Below are positions 7,622-15,615 of a stretch of 64,000 nt of DNA, piece after piece. How positions within the stretch are numbered: position 1 is the stretch's first letter; each line of letters starts with the position of its first letter. The stretch spans positions 2,604,001 to 2,668,000 of the forward strand of contig NZ_AP017569.1 in assembly GCF_002355655.1 (NCBI RefSeq), read 5' to 3'. Under the pieces are notes generated by a model. That model worked only from the letters and a program-made list of their open reading frames with translations. It did no database searches and had not been told where the DNA came from. Source of the DNA: Halorubrum trapanicum (GTDB taxonomy: Archaea; Halobacteriota; Halobacteria; Halobacteriales; Haloferacaceae). Both the position numbers and the translations under genes were made by a program.

Positions 7622-8665
7622 ATGAGCGACGACCGGGCGTTCACGTACAACGGCGGGGCGGTACCGCCCGGCGACACCCAGAACATCCGCTACGGGATCA
7701 GCGAGACGTACCTCGGCGACCCGGTGCGGATCCCGGTCACAATCGTCAACGGCGAGCGCGACGGCCCCACCGCCTTCCTCACCGCCGCGGCCCACGGCGA
7801 CGAGCTCAACGGGATCGAGGTCGTCCGCGAGGTCGCCCACGAGTGGGACCTCTCGGAGCTGGCGGGCACGCTGGTCTGTCTCCCCGTCCTCAACGTCCCC
7901 GGCTTCCTCGCCCAACAGCGGTACCTCCCCGTCTACGACCGCGACCTGAACCGGTCGTTCCCGGGGAAGCAAGGCTCGACCAGCTCGAAGCGGATGGCCC
8001 ACCGGATCTACGAGAACTTCATCGCGCCCTGTGACTTCGGGCTCGACTTCCACACCTCCACCCGCGGCCGGACGAACATGCTCCACGTCCGCGCGGACAT
8101 GACCGACGAGGCGGTCCACCGGCTCGCGATGGCGTTCGGCTCGAAGGTGATCATCGACAGCGACGGGCCGAGCGGCACCCTCCGCGGCGAGGCGACCGAC
8201 GACGGCATCCCCACGATCACGATCGAGATGGGCGAGGCCCACCGGTTCCAGCGCCCGCTGATCGACGACGCGCTCGCGGGCGTCCGCTCGGTCTTCGCGG
8301 AGTACGAGCTCTTGGGGACCGACACGGTGCGCTGGCCCGGCTGGCGCACCATCGTCGCCGGCGCGGGCGAGAAGACGTGGCTGCGCGCCGACTCCGGCGG
8401 CATCGTCGACACCCACTTCGAGAGCGGCTCGCTCGTCCGCGAGGGCGAGCGCATCGCGACGATCACCAACCCGTTCAAGGAGGACGCGGTCGGCATCGAG
8501 GCCCCCTTCACCGGCCTCCTGATCGGCCTCCTGGAGAACCCGGTGGTCTACCCCGGGAACCCCCTCTGTCACCTCGTCGAGATCGGCGAGTCGACCCGCC
8601 GGGCGATCGAGGCCGGCGACGCGCCGAAGCCCGTCGGCCAGCCGGCGTCGACGCCGCGGCAGTGA
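7622..8665 (+). CDS. Succinylglutamate desuccinylase/aspartoacylase (AstE/AspA, M14-type) family protein
   Basis: Zinc-dependent hydrolase that removes an acyl or amino-acid group from an amide. Zinc ligands fit the family: His58 and Glu61 in AAHGDELNG and His144 in GLDFHTSTRG. Other conserved parts are CLPVLNVPGFLAQQR and DRDLNRSFPGK (residues 106-116, substrate-binding Asn-Arg pair). The C-terminal third (about 235-335) is a lipoyl-like beta domain (SGGIVDTHFESGSLVREGERIATI) seen in this family. At 347 aa it is full length. It lies two genes from rimK in the same 4-kb block, a pairing widely seen for RimK-type ligases and AstE-like enzymes, so it may reverse or trim that ligation. The natural substrate is unknown. 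Confidence 0.85.
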   Translation: MSDDRAFTYNGGAVPPGDTQNIRYGISETYLGDPVRIPVTIVNGERDGPTAFLTAAAHGDELNGIEVVREVAHEWDLSELAGTLVCLPVLNVPGFLAQQRYLPVYDRDLNRSFPGKQGSTSSKRMAHRIYENFIAPCDFGLDFHTSTRGRTNMLHVRADMTDEAVHRLAMAFGSKVIIDSDGPSGTLRGEATDDGIPTITIEMGEAHRFQRPLIDDALAGVRSVFAEYELLGTDTVRWPGWRTIVAGAGEKTWLRADSGGIVDTHFESGSLVREGERIATITNPFKEDAVGIEAPFTGLLIGLLENPVVYPGNPLCHLVEIGESTRRAIEAGDAPKPVGQPASTPRQ

Positions 8666-8690
8666 GGCGGGATCCGGGCCGGCCTTCCCG

Positions 8691-9215
8691 TCACTCCTCA
8701 CCGAGCCGCCCTCGGAGCGCGACCGCGGCACCGGCGACGACCGCGAGGAACCCGACGAGGAACGCGACCGGCTGGAGGAAGACGCGCTGCGCGACGACGG
8801 CGCCCGGCTCGCGCTCGACGGTTCGGGTCCAGAACTCGTACCGCTCGCCCTCGCGCTCGACGATCAGCAGCCCGTCGCCGGGCGTCGGGTCCGTCGGGTA
8901 CGACAGCGAGTCGACGCGCTCGGCCGGGTCCTCGACGCCGAACCCGCCCTCGGGCGCGTCGCGAGCCCGATCGAACGCCGCGCGGGCGTCGGGCGCGAGG
9001 TCGGCGTACGCGACGACCGCGTCCGAGGCGTTCGAGTCGTTCGCGGTGTCGGGAACCGGCGACTCGATACCGGCCACCGACCCCTCGCCCACGGGCTGAA
9101 CCGTGTGCGTGTAGGCGGGGTCGGGCTCGCCGACCGAGACGGGGAGGAACAGGGGGTTCGCCATCAGGAGGACGCCGAGCGCCACGAGCGCGACGGCAGC
9201 GAGCGGGGTGCGCAT
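8691..9215 (-). CDS. Haloarchaeal membrane-anchored protein, function unknown
   Basis: 174 aa. The N-terminus (residues 1-28, TPLAAVALVALGVLLMANPLF) is a signal-like or anchoring helix, the middle (30-140) is an acidic extracytoplasmic domain, and residues 147-168 (VAFLVGFLAVVAGAAVALRG) form a second membrane helix ending in a short basic-acidic tail. This gives both ends in the membrane and a soluble loop outside. No catalytic motif was recognised. ATG at 9213-9215 puts the hydrophobic helix at the N-terminus; longer frames extend into repeat-like intergenic DNA. It is convergent with the AstE-like gene (25-bp gap). Confidence 0.65.
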   Translation of the reverse strand: MRTPLAAVALVALGVLLMANPLFLPVSVGEPDPAYTHTVQPVGEGSVAGIESPVPDTANDSNASDAVVAYADLAPDARAAFDRARDAPEGGFGVEDPAERVDSLSYPTDPTPGDGLLIVEREGERYEFWTRTVEREPGAVVAQRVFLQPVAFLVGFLAVVAGAAVALRGRLGEE

Positions 9216-9383
9216 GGCTCGGGGTTCGTCGGGCCGGGAGTTGAGCGTTCGGGCTCGACGCGGATTTATAAGTTGAATCGTCGGTTTCCGCTGGTCGTTT
9301 ATAAGTAACGGCGCTTCCGCGGTGAGTTCACCGTTCGATCGCGATCGCATTTATTCCCCTGCCGGGAGCTATTACACCCAAGA

Positions 9384-9557
9384 ATGGACGATGAAACCAG
9401 ACAGTGGCTCACCATCGTCGCGGCGTGTCTCGCGGGGTCGAGACCGGCCTATCTCGTGATTACCGGTGATGGAGGAACTCTCGCGGCACTTGTCATCATC
9501 TGCTCGGTGGTGGTGATCCTCCTTTCCGGCTGGCAGCTCCGCCGGGATTCTAGTTAA
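9384..9557 (+). CDS. Small membrane protein (57 aa)
   Basis: The frame opens with ATG at 9384 and reads MDDETRQWLTIVAACLAG, then a Gly-rich turn, then a strongly hydrophobic helix (LAALVIICSVVVILLSGW, about residues 33-50) and a short basic end. The helix, the hydrophilic termini and the compositional break from flanking intergenic DNA support coding. A TATA-like CATTTATT lies about 35 nt upstream. It sits alone between two intergenic TTATAAGT motifs (9265, 9298) and repeat copy B. Function unknown; it could be missed by automated callers. Confidence 0.55.
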   Translation: MDDETRQWLTIVAACLAGSRPAYLVITGDGGTLAALVIICSVVVILLSGWQLRRDSS

Positions 9558-9610
9558 CTTAGTAGTGACCGATGCGCGCGCCGTATTCAGTACGTCTTCG
9601 AGAGAATCAC

Positions 9611-9985
9611 TTCCGAAGCCTCAGCCGGTCGCTTATAAATGACTGACCGTGGGTCGGGGGTGAACGCCTCCAAAGCCCCAGCCACTCGGCTGTCCGTCGG
9701 TGTCTACCGATCGACGGACACCACCTCCAAAGCCCCAGCCGGGAGGACAGCACACGCTCGCTGTGCTCCTCGTCACTCGCTGCGCTCGTTCCTGCGGTGC
9801 TTACTTCGCCTGTGCTGTCCTCCCGGCTGCCCCTTTGAGTCCCGCCCGACCGCGACCGCACCGCACCTCACGCCTCCCCAGCCTCGTCGCTGGCGCCGTC
9901 TGGCGCCAGCGACTCCCTCGCGCGTGCTGCTCGGCCGCGTGGCGGCCTCGCAGGCACGCGCCACCGCACAGCGGTTTATAAGCAA
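9611..9985 (+). repeat. Structured repeat copy B (candidate ncRNA)
   Basis: Three leader modules (CGAAGCCTCAGCC at about 9613, CCAAAGCCCCAGCC at 9669 and at 9727) lead into a core at 9727-9968. The closing stem is 19 bp and perfect: CAGCCGGGAGGACAGCACA with TGTGCTGTCCTCCCGGCTG. It differs from other copies at several positions, but both arms changed together. The variable hairpin is GTCGCTGGCGCC with GGCGCCAGCGAC. The last hairpin uses arms GCGCGTGC and GCACGCGC. TATA boxes lie at 9632 (same strand) and, on the opposite strand, at about 9973. The 500-bp gap 9558-10057 holds nothing else recognisable. Confidence 0.87.
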
Positions 9986-10057
9986 CCGTCGTCGTCGCTC
10001 CTGGTTATTTAAATACTGTATCGCGTCCGGCGGTGGCGCACGTACCTCCGCTGTCCC

Positions 10058-10825
10058 CTACCGCCCGATCGTCCCCTGCCGCGTCACCGGCGCGTCGGGG
10101 TCAATGAGGAAGGCGACGACGGTCGCACCCTCCTCGCCCGCGGTCACGGTCGGCGGGGCGCCGTCGCCGGTCCACAGGGCGCTCTCCGTCTCGTCGAGGT
10201 TGGCGCCGCCGACCTCGGCGGCGCCCTCGAAGACGTACACGTAGGCGTCGCGGCCCTCGATCTCGGGGAGCGTCGCGGCCGCGTCCGCGTCGAGGCGAAC
10301 GTCGTAGCAGTCGACCGCGTTGCGCACGGTGAACGGGTGGTCGGCGCCCGCGGGCGCGAACACGCGGCGCCACTCGTTCGGCTCGGGGTCGGGAAGCGGG
10401 CCGTGCTGGATCCCGGGCTCCAACCCGATCTCTTGGGGGCGGACGAATATCTGGAGCATCCGCAGCGGCGGGTCGTCCGCCAGCGTCTCCTCGGCGTGCC
10501 AGAACCCCGACCCGGCGTTCATCACGAGGAGGTGTTCCGAGTCGGTGACGAGCTCGTTGCCCTCGCGGTCGTCGTGGCGCATCACGCCCGCGGGCACCCA
10601 CGAGACGATCTCCTCGTCGCGGTGCTGGTGCATCCGGATCAGCGTGCCCGGGTCCATGAACGACTCGACGACCGTCGAGAGCGGCCCGTACCCGTGGTCG
10701 TCGCGGTCCGGGAGGTTTCGCCCCGGGAAGTTGAACCGCGTGCGGAACTTCCCCTGGTCCTGAAAGACCTCGGAGCGGGGCGCGGGAAACAGGTCGCGGT
10801 CGGCGGCTGCGGTGGGTTGTTCCAT
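10058..10825 (-). CDS. Pirin-family bicupin protein
   Basis: 255-aa pirin/YhaK-type protein with two cupin barrels. The N-terminal barrel carries metal-site residues in IRMHQHRDEEIVSWVPAG (about residues 63-80), MRHDD and SGFWHAEE, matching the His-His-His-Glu site of pirins. A linker with MLQIFVRPQEIGLEPGIQ (about 122-139) is the usual pirin signature between barrels. The second barrel (about 160-250) lacks metal ligands. Some relatives oxidise quercetin, others are redox-sensing regulators; sequence alone does not distinguish them. The ATG at 10823-10825 is the only good start. It is convergent with repeat copy B. Confidence 0.85.
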   Translation of the reverse strand: MEQPTAAADRDLFPAPRSEVFQDQGKFRTRFNFPGRNLPDRDDHGYGPLSTVVESFMDPGTLIRMHQHRDEEIVSWVPAGVMRHDDREGNELVTDSEHLLVMNAGSGFWHAEETLADDPPLRMLQIFVRPQEIGLEPGIQHGPLPDPEPNEWRRVFAPAGADHPFTVRNAVDCYDVRLDADAAATLPEIEGRDAYVYVFEGAAEVGGANLDETESALWTGDGAPPTVTAGEEGATVVAFLIDPDAPVTRQGTIGR

Positions 10826-10944
10826 TACCCCGAGTAGGCGCGCGCGGGCAAAAAGGCGCCCGGTGGCGGCGAGCGAAGTCGGCTGCTGCGGTGAACTGGG
10901 AGGGCGGCGGTGCGGCGGTGCGGCGGTGAGGCAGTCCGTCCCGA

Positions 10945-12339
10945 TCAGTCCGCCGGCTGCGGTTCCGTCGATTTCAGCCCCGAACCGCTCGGCGGGCGGA
11001 GGACGAACACCGCTAGCCCCGCCGCGACCGCGAGCACCCCGCCGAGGATGAAGGTGGGGTTCCAGCCCATCGTCGCGACCAGGTAGCCGGCGACGACGCC
11101 GGAGAAGACTCCGCCGCCGACCTTCGCGGTGTACAGGACGGCGTAGTTGCCCGAGGAGTTGGCCGCGCCGTAGTAGTCGGCCAGCAGCGAGGGGAAGAAG
11201 ACGTACAGCGGCGAGGAGAAGAACATCGCCCCGAGGACGAACGCGACGAAGACGGCGCCGTTACCGGCCTCCCCGGCGCCGACGAGGCCGATACGGAACA
11301 GCCCGGCGAGGAGGAACGACCCGGCCATCACGCGCTTGCGGTCGAACCGGTCGGTCGCCTCGCCGAGGATCAACCGCGAGACGCCGGCAGCGACGGGGAG
11401 GAGCGTCGCCGAGAGCGTCGCGATCAGCTCCGCGAGACCGAAGTTCTCCGCGAACCGGACCACGTTCGCGATGACGATGAGGTCGGCGCTCGCCATCGCG
11501 ACGAACATCGCGTACAGCAGCCAGAACTGCCACGTCGAGAGCATCTCGCGCGTCGAGTAGTTGCGGCCGCGGATCGACGCCGCGAGGCCGTCACCGCCGT
11601 CCCCTTCGTCGCCGTCGCCGTCGTCGCCGTCGCCGTTTTTCCGGTCCAGCCAGTCCTTCGGGGGGTCACGGAGGAGGAACGAGCCGACGAGCGTGATCAC
11701 TAGGATGCCGATCCCGATGTTGCGGAGCACGTCGCTGTACGCCGAGACGGTCGCGTTCGCCCGGACGTACGGGACGACCAAGGCGCTGCCGGCGGCGAAC
11801 GCCATCGTCCCGACGCCGGTCGTCAGCCCGGTGCGGTCGGGGAACCACTTGACCGCGGTGTTGACCGCGACGGTGTAGACGATGCCGACGCCGACCGCGC
11901 CCAGCGAGTACAACAGGTACAGCTGCCAGAGGCTCGTCGCGTACGCGAGGCCGATGTACCCGCCGCCCGCGAGCAGCGCCGCGAGGAACGTGAGCGCGCC
12001 CGGGCCGCGGCTGTCGCGCCACTTGCCCGCGGGGAACTGCGAGAGCGACTGGAACACCACGTAAAACGAGAACACCGCGCCGAGCGCCGGCAGCGCGATG
12101 TCGAGGCCCTCTGAAAGCGCCGGCGAGATGGACGACCAGACGTACTGGTACGGGCTCACCGCGGCCATCATCCCGGCCGCGGCGGCGATCTGCCACCACC
12201 GCGAGAAGCCGAGCGTGTCGGCGGCGCGCGCGGCGTAGTCGACCCCGCCGGCCGACCCGCCGTCGGTCTCGCCCGTCGGTCCGTCGCCGCTCGTCCCGTC
12301 GGTCTCGGCGGCCGAGGCGTCCGATTCGTCGTTACCCAT
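10945..12339 (-). CDS. MFS transporter, OFA (oxalate/formate antiporter)-like
   Basis: 464-aa major facilitator with about 12 membrane helices. The acidic N-terminal 40 residues (ESDASAAETDG...) are cytoplasmic. Helix 2-3 contains SQFPAGKWRDSRGPG (near residue 100), the MFS motif A position, and the central loop (about 225-250) is an Asp/Gly-rich tract. Helices of the second half start at TWQFWLLYAMFVAMASADL, similar to the F-W-x-L-Y opening typical of OFA members. OFA carriers exchange or import small carboxylates. The same-strand neighbour upstream is an LctP-type permease, so organic-acid uptake is a reasonable joint role. Substrate not determined. Confidence 0.82.
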   Translation of the reverse strand: MGNDESDASAAETDGTSGDGPTGETDGGSAGGVDYAARAADTLGFSRWWQIAAAAGMMAAVSPYQYVWSSISPALSEGLDIALPALGAVFSFYVVFQSLSQFPAGKWRDSRGPGALTFLAALLAGGGYIGLAYATSLWQLYLLYSLGAVGVGIVYTVAVNTAVKWFPDRTGLTTGVGTMAFAAGSALVVPYVRANATVSAYSDVLRNIGIGILVITLVGSFLLRDPPKDWLDRKNGDGDDGDGDEGDGGDGLAASIRGRNYSTREMLSTWQFWLLYAMFVAMASADLIVIANVVRFAENFGLAELIATLSATLLPVAAGVSRLILGEATDRFDRKRVMAGSFLLAGLFRIGLVGAGEAGNGAVFVAFVLGAMFFSSPLYVFFPSLLADYYGAANSSGNYAVLYTAKVGGGVFSGVVAGYLVATMGWNPTFILGGVLAVAAGLAVFVLRPPSGSGLKSTEPQPAD

Positions 12340-12524
12340 CGTCGTTCGTCGACCGCGTGGTAGTGTTCGGTGTCATGTCGTGTGCCTCGATCGCAGTGCG
12401 GGGCCGGTCCGTCGCGCCGCTCGCGTTCGTACCGGTACTGTTCGGACTGATCGATTAAAACGCGTCGTTGGGGTCGTACTTGCCTCGTCGATCCGCGGGC
12501 GAGCCGACCCCGAGCGGCGGGTCC

Positions 12525-12707
12525 TCAGAGCGCGTCCGGGTCCGCCGCCGTGAACCGGACCGCCGGGGGGATCAGCCCTCCGACGGTCAGCATCGCGAGA
12601 CCGACCGCCCAGAGCGCCGCGACCTCGGCCGTCGAACCGTAGCTGATCAGGGGCAAGGAAAGCGCCATCAGGGCGAACGCCAGCGTGTACCGACCCAGGA
12701 CGCCCAT
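12525..12707 (-). CDS. Two-helix small membrane protein downstream of lctP
   Basis: 60 aa, with helices at residues 7-24 (YTLAFALMALSLPLISYG) and 29-50 (AALWAVGLAMLTVGGLIPPAV). The ATG at 12705-12707 begins one base after the lctP stop (12709-12711), so it is almost certainly co-transcribed and probably translationally coupled. Such paired small proteins often modulate or stabilise the permease; that role is inference. No named family recognised. Confidence 0.72.
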   Translation of the reverse strand: MGVLGRYTLAFALMALSLPLISYGSTAEVAALWAVGLAMLTVGGLIPPAVRFTAADPDAL

Positions 12708-12708
12708 C

Positions 12709-14448
12709 TCAGGCCACCCCCAGGAGCCCGGCGGCGTTCAACAGGACGATCGCGAGGCCGACGAGCGCGCCGACGGCGGCGACCCACGGGATCGTCACTC
12801 GGAGGACGTCGCCCTCGCGGCCGACGATCCCGGCCGCGGTCGTCCCGAGGATGACGTTGCCCGGCGAGATCGCGTTGCCGATCGCGCCGCCGGCGCTCTG
12901 CCCGCCGAGGATCAGCGCCTCGGAGATGCCGCCGAGCTGCGCGGCAGTCTGCTGTTGGAGCCCGCCGAACAGGATGTTCGACGCCGTGTTACTTGACGTC
13001 ATGAACGCTCCGAGCGAGCCGATGAGCGGGGAGAGGAACCCGTAGGAATTCGGCGTCGCGACGCTCGCGGTCCCCTCCGCGAGGACGAGCACCTGCCCGC
13101 TGTGGTCCATCAGCTTCGCCATGACGAGGAAGGAGATCACCGCGATCGACGCCGGGATCGCGGTCGCCAGCACCGCCCGAGTGAAGCCCGACCGATCGGC
13201 CTCGGCCCGCGCGGCGGCGTCCTCGTAGTGCCCGCCGCGCCGGTACGCGACGAACGCGACGAGCGCGCTGACGAGCAGGAACGTCCCGGGGTGCGACAGC
13301 GGCGCGAACGGCGAGTACGGCGCGGCCGCCTCGGTGACGACGCCGAGCCCGGTCGATATCTCGGGGAAGCGCAGGCCGACTTGGAGGCTTCCGAGCGCGT
13401 CGCCGAGCGGGGTCACGACCGCGGTGACGAACGCGATCGCGGCGAGGGCCGCGAACGGCAGCGCCGCGAGCGAGAGGCTCATCAGCCCCTCGTCGGGCTC
13501 GGCCGCCTCGGCGGGCGTCGCCACGCCGCCGTCGGCGACCGCGCCCGTCCCGTCACCTTCCGCGGCGGGGGTGGGGGACTCAGTCATCACGAGCCGCTTC
13601 CCGATCGCGTCGGTCGCGCTCGCGTACCGGTCCCACATCGCGAGCGGGCCGAGCGCGAGCAGGCCGACCGTCGCCGCGAAGAAGTTCGCGAACTCCGGCG
13701 GGATGACGGTCACCGCCGCCAGCTGGCCGCCGCCGTGGATCAGCGAGACGATCAGGATCATCGGGGCGGCGTACCGGACCGCCTCCATCCGACCGTATAT
13801 CCAGGCGATCGAGAACCCGGCGATCAGGTTCGGGATCCACAGCAGGACGGCGAGCGCGAGCGCCGTGACGGCGACGCTTTGCATCTCGGTGACCTGGACC
13901 AGCGCCAGCCACGCCACGCCGAGCGTGCCGAAGGTGTTCGCCCAGGCGTGGCCGATGAGCGGGATGGCGACCGAGTACACCGGCTTCACGCCGAGCGCGA
14001 GCAGCAGCGGCGCCACCACGACGATGGGCGTCCCGAACCCGGAGATAGACTGCATGAACGAGACGAACACCCAGCCGAACGCCAGCACGAGGAACAGCTC
14101 GTTGTCGGTGAACGCCGTGATCCGCGTGCGCAGCGCCTCGAACCCGTCCGCCCGTTCGATCACATGATAGAAGACGAGCGCCGGGAGGATGACGTAGAGG
14201 ACGAACACCGCGTCCCACACCCCCTTCGCGCTCGCCACGGAGAGCGCCTCGGCGGGCATCCCGTAGGCGGTCAGCGCGACCGCGGCCGCGGAGAACATCC
14301 CGACCGACGCGGCCTCGTGGGCCCGCCACCGCAACACCACGAGAGTGAAAAGCAGCAACAGCAGCGGAAGCGCCGCCAGACCGGCGTAAATCGGGTTAAC
14401 TGGCAGCACGGCGTACCCCCCGAGGCGTTCCCCCGTCCCGCAGTCCAC
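12709..14448 (-). CDS. lctP: L-lactate permease family (LctP) transporter
   Basis: Proton- or sodium-coupled uptake of lactate or glycolate. The 579-aa protein has about 14 membrane helices. LctP-type conserved blocks include the early WDAVFVLYVILPALVFYHVI, then SISGFGTPIVVVAPLLLALG (about residues 135-154) and late in the protein FMTSSNTASNILFGGLQ and SAGGAIGNAISPGNVIL, which are diagnostic. A cytoplasmic Glu/Asp-rich loop (about 290-320) is typical for haloarchaea. The first codon may be GTG at 14448 or GTG at 14409 (VLPVNPIYAG, placing the first helix near the terminus); the shorter form looks natural. A TATA-like TTTTATAATT (about 14560, minus strand) lies upstream. Confidence 0.86.
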   Translation of the reverse strand: MDCGTGERLGGYAVLPVNPIYAGLAALPLLLLLFTLVVLRWRAHEAASVGMFSAAAVALTAYGMPAEALSVASAKGVWDAVFVLYVILPALVFYHVIERADGFEALRTRITAFTDNELFLVLAFGWVFVSFMQSISGFGTPIVVVAPLLLALGVKPVYSVAIPLIGHAWANTFGTLGVAWLALVQVTEMQSVAVTALALAVLLWIPNLIAGFSIAWIYGRMEAVRYAAPMILIVSLIHGGGQLAAVTVIPPEFANFFAATVGLLALGPLAMWDRYASATDAIGKRLVMTESPTPAAEGDGTGAVADGGVATPAEAAEPDEGLMSLSLAALPFAALAAIAFVTAVVTPLGDALGSLQVGLRFPEISTGLGVVTEAAAPYSPFAPLSHPGTFLLVSALVAFVAYRRGGHYEDAAARAEADRSGFTRAVLATAIPASIAVISFLVMAKLMDHSGQVLVLAEGTASVATPNSYGFLSPLIGSLGAFMTSSNTASNILFGGLQQQTAAQLGGISEALILGGQSAGGAIGNAISPGNVILGTTAAGIVGREGDVLRVTIPWVAAVGALVGLAIVLLNAAGLLGVA

Positions 14449-14927
14449 CGAACACCGAACGAGCGCGATTGATCCTGTATGTCACGTTTCTTCCCACATC
14501 GGTGGCGACATTCGAATTTTCTTCCGTCATATGTTGACGACACGATCGGGTTCAGTCAAAATTATAAAAGCATGCCCATTATACAGGTACTTCGACATGG
14601 TCCGTGTAATGAATGTGCTAATACCTATTATTCGTCGTGTCGATCGATAGATTCCAAAACGAACGTCCGGAGAGTTCGCCGCGTCGATGAACGGTTCTTC
14701 GACCGGTTTCGGGCGAAGCGTACGGTGACTCTCGAAGTCTGCGCGCAGTCAGAATAGCCGTTTATAGAGAAATCTCGTGTTTATTTGTAGAGAAACGGTG
14801 CGTACTCCGATCATAGCGCAGATAGATAATGATAATCGTCTATACTGTCGAAAATCGTTAACTGTTGGCCGCACGTACGTCGAACCGAACACGACCGAAC
14901 CCCGCGACGGGGCGAGGCCTCCCACAC
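14449..14927. other. A+T-rich intergenic region, no convincing gene
   Basis: This 479-bp gap separates lctP (leftward) from a UspA gene (rightward) and is much less GC-rich than the genes. It holds a minus-strand TATA candidate for lctP near 14560 and several AT tracts. An open frame at 14479-14757 has no recognisable domain, and its codon use is unlike the neighbours, so it is not called. No structured repeat copy is present. Confidence 0.5.
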
Positions 14928-15536
14928 ATGTCCGCCGACACCGACACCACCGACGCTCCCGGCACCGCAGACCCGTCCACGACCGCAGAGTCCGCCGACT
15001 CGACCGCGACCGCGGAGACCGCCGACTCGACCGCGACTGCGGAGACCGCCGACTCGACCGCGACCGCGGAGACCGTCGAGACCGGCGGAGTCGCCGCCTC
15101 GGACGACGACAGCGTCGGGTCCGTCTTCGATCGCGTGCTCGTCGTCACCGGCGACGACGAGGCCGGGCGCGCCGCGGTCGACGCGGGACTGGACGTCGCC
15201 GCCGCCCACGGCGCGACGGTCGACGCGCTGTACGTCGTCGACACGGCCGAGGGCTGGGACGTGGTCGTCGAGCGCCGCGAGCGCGCCGGCGAGGCGCTCG
15301 TCGAGGACGCCGCGGCCCGCGGCGAGGCGGTCGGCGTCGACGTGGCGGAGCGGTTCCGGTACGGCACGCCCCACGAGGAGGTGCTCGACTTCGCCGACGT
15401 CCACGACGTGGACCTGATCGTGGTCGGCTCGGCCCGCCGCACGGGCCTCGACCGGCTCGTCCACCCCGAGACGGTTCCCACCCGGGTCCAGCGGCGCGCG
15501 TCCACGCCCGTGCTGGTCGTCGGCGCCGACGACTGA
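14928..15536 (+). CDS. UspA-family protein with an N-terminal repetitive acidic tail
   Basis: Universal stress protein domain from about residue 60 to 202: FDRVLVVTGDDEAGRAAVDAG at the first strand, and DLIVVGSARRTGLDRLVHPE...STPVLVVG at the nucleotide-binding end. The usual G-x2-G-x9-G-S/T loop is only partly kept (GSARRTGLDR), so ATP binding is uncertain. The first ~60 residues are Asp/Thr/Glu/Ala-rich and include three copies of DSTATAETA, probably disordered. ATG at 14928 (MSADTDTTDAPG) is the natural start. No operon partner; the next gene starts 79 nt downstream. Confidence 0.82.
   Translation: MSADTDTTDAPGTADPSTTAESADSTATAETADSTATAETADSTATAETVETGGVAASDDDSVGSVFDRVLVVTGDDEAGRAAVDAGLDVAAAHGATVDALYVVDTAEGWDVVVERRERAGEALVEDAAARGEAVGVDVAERFRYGTPHEEVLDFADVHDVDLIVVGSARRTGLDRLVHPETVPTRVQRRASTPVLVVGADD
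14994..15074 (+). repeat. Three-copy 27-bp coding tandem repeat
   Basis: The unit starts GCCGACTCGACCGCGAC and ends GCGGAGACC, repeated at 14994, 15021 and 15048 with one base difference in the second copy. It encodes three DSTATAETA nonapeptides in the UspA N-terminal tail. In-frame length keeps the reading frame, so copy number can vary between strains. Confidence 0.9.
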
Positions 15537-15615
15537 CCGCCTTTCGGTCGCCGCCGCGCGCGTCGCCAGCGGCCGCGAGACGACCGGTTAAGTGGGTCGG
15601 ACTCCAACGAACGGT

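Noticed and set aside
9700-9985. Small protein encoded by the repeat copies (segments such as CPFESRPTATAPHLTPPQPRR)
   Set aside because: Related peptides can be read in several copies, but the frame differs between copies and the hairpin arms vary in length without regard to codons. Pairing is conserved, not coding.
14479-14757. 92-codon frame in the lctP/UspA gap
   Set aside because: A+T-rich, no recognisable domain, codon use unlike the rest of the region, and no homologous pattern known to me.
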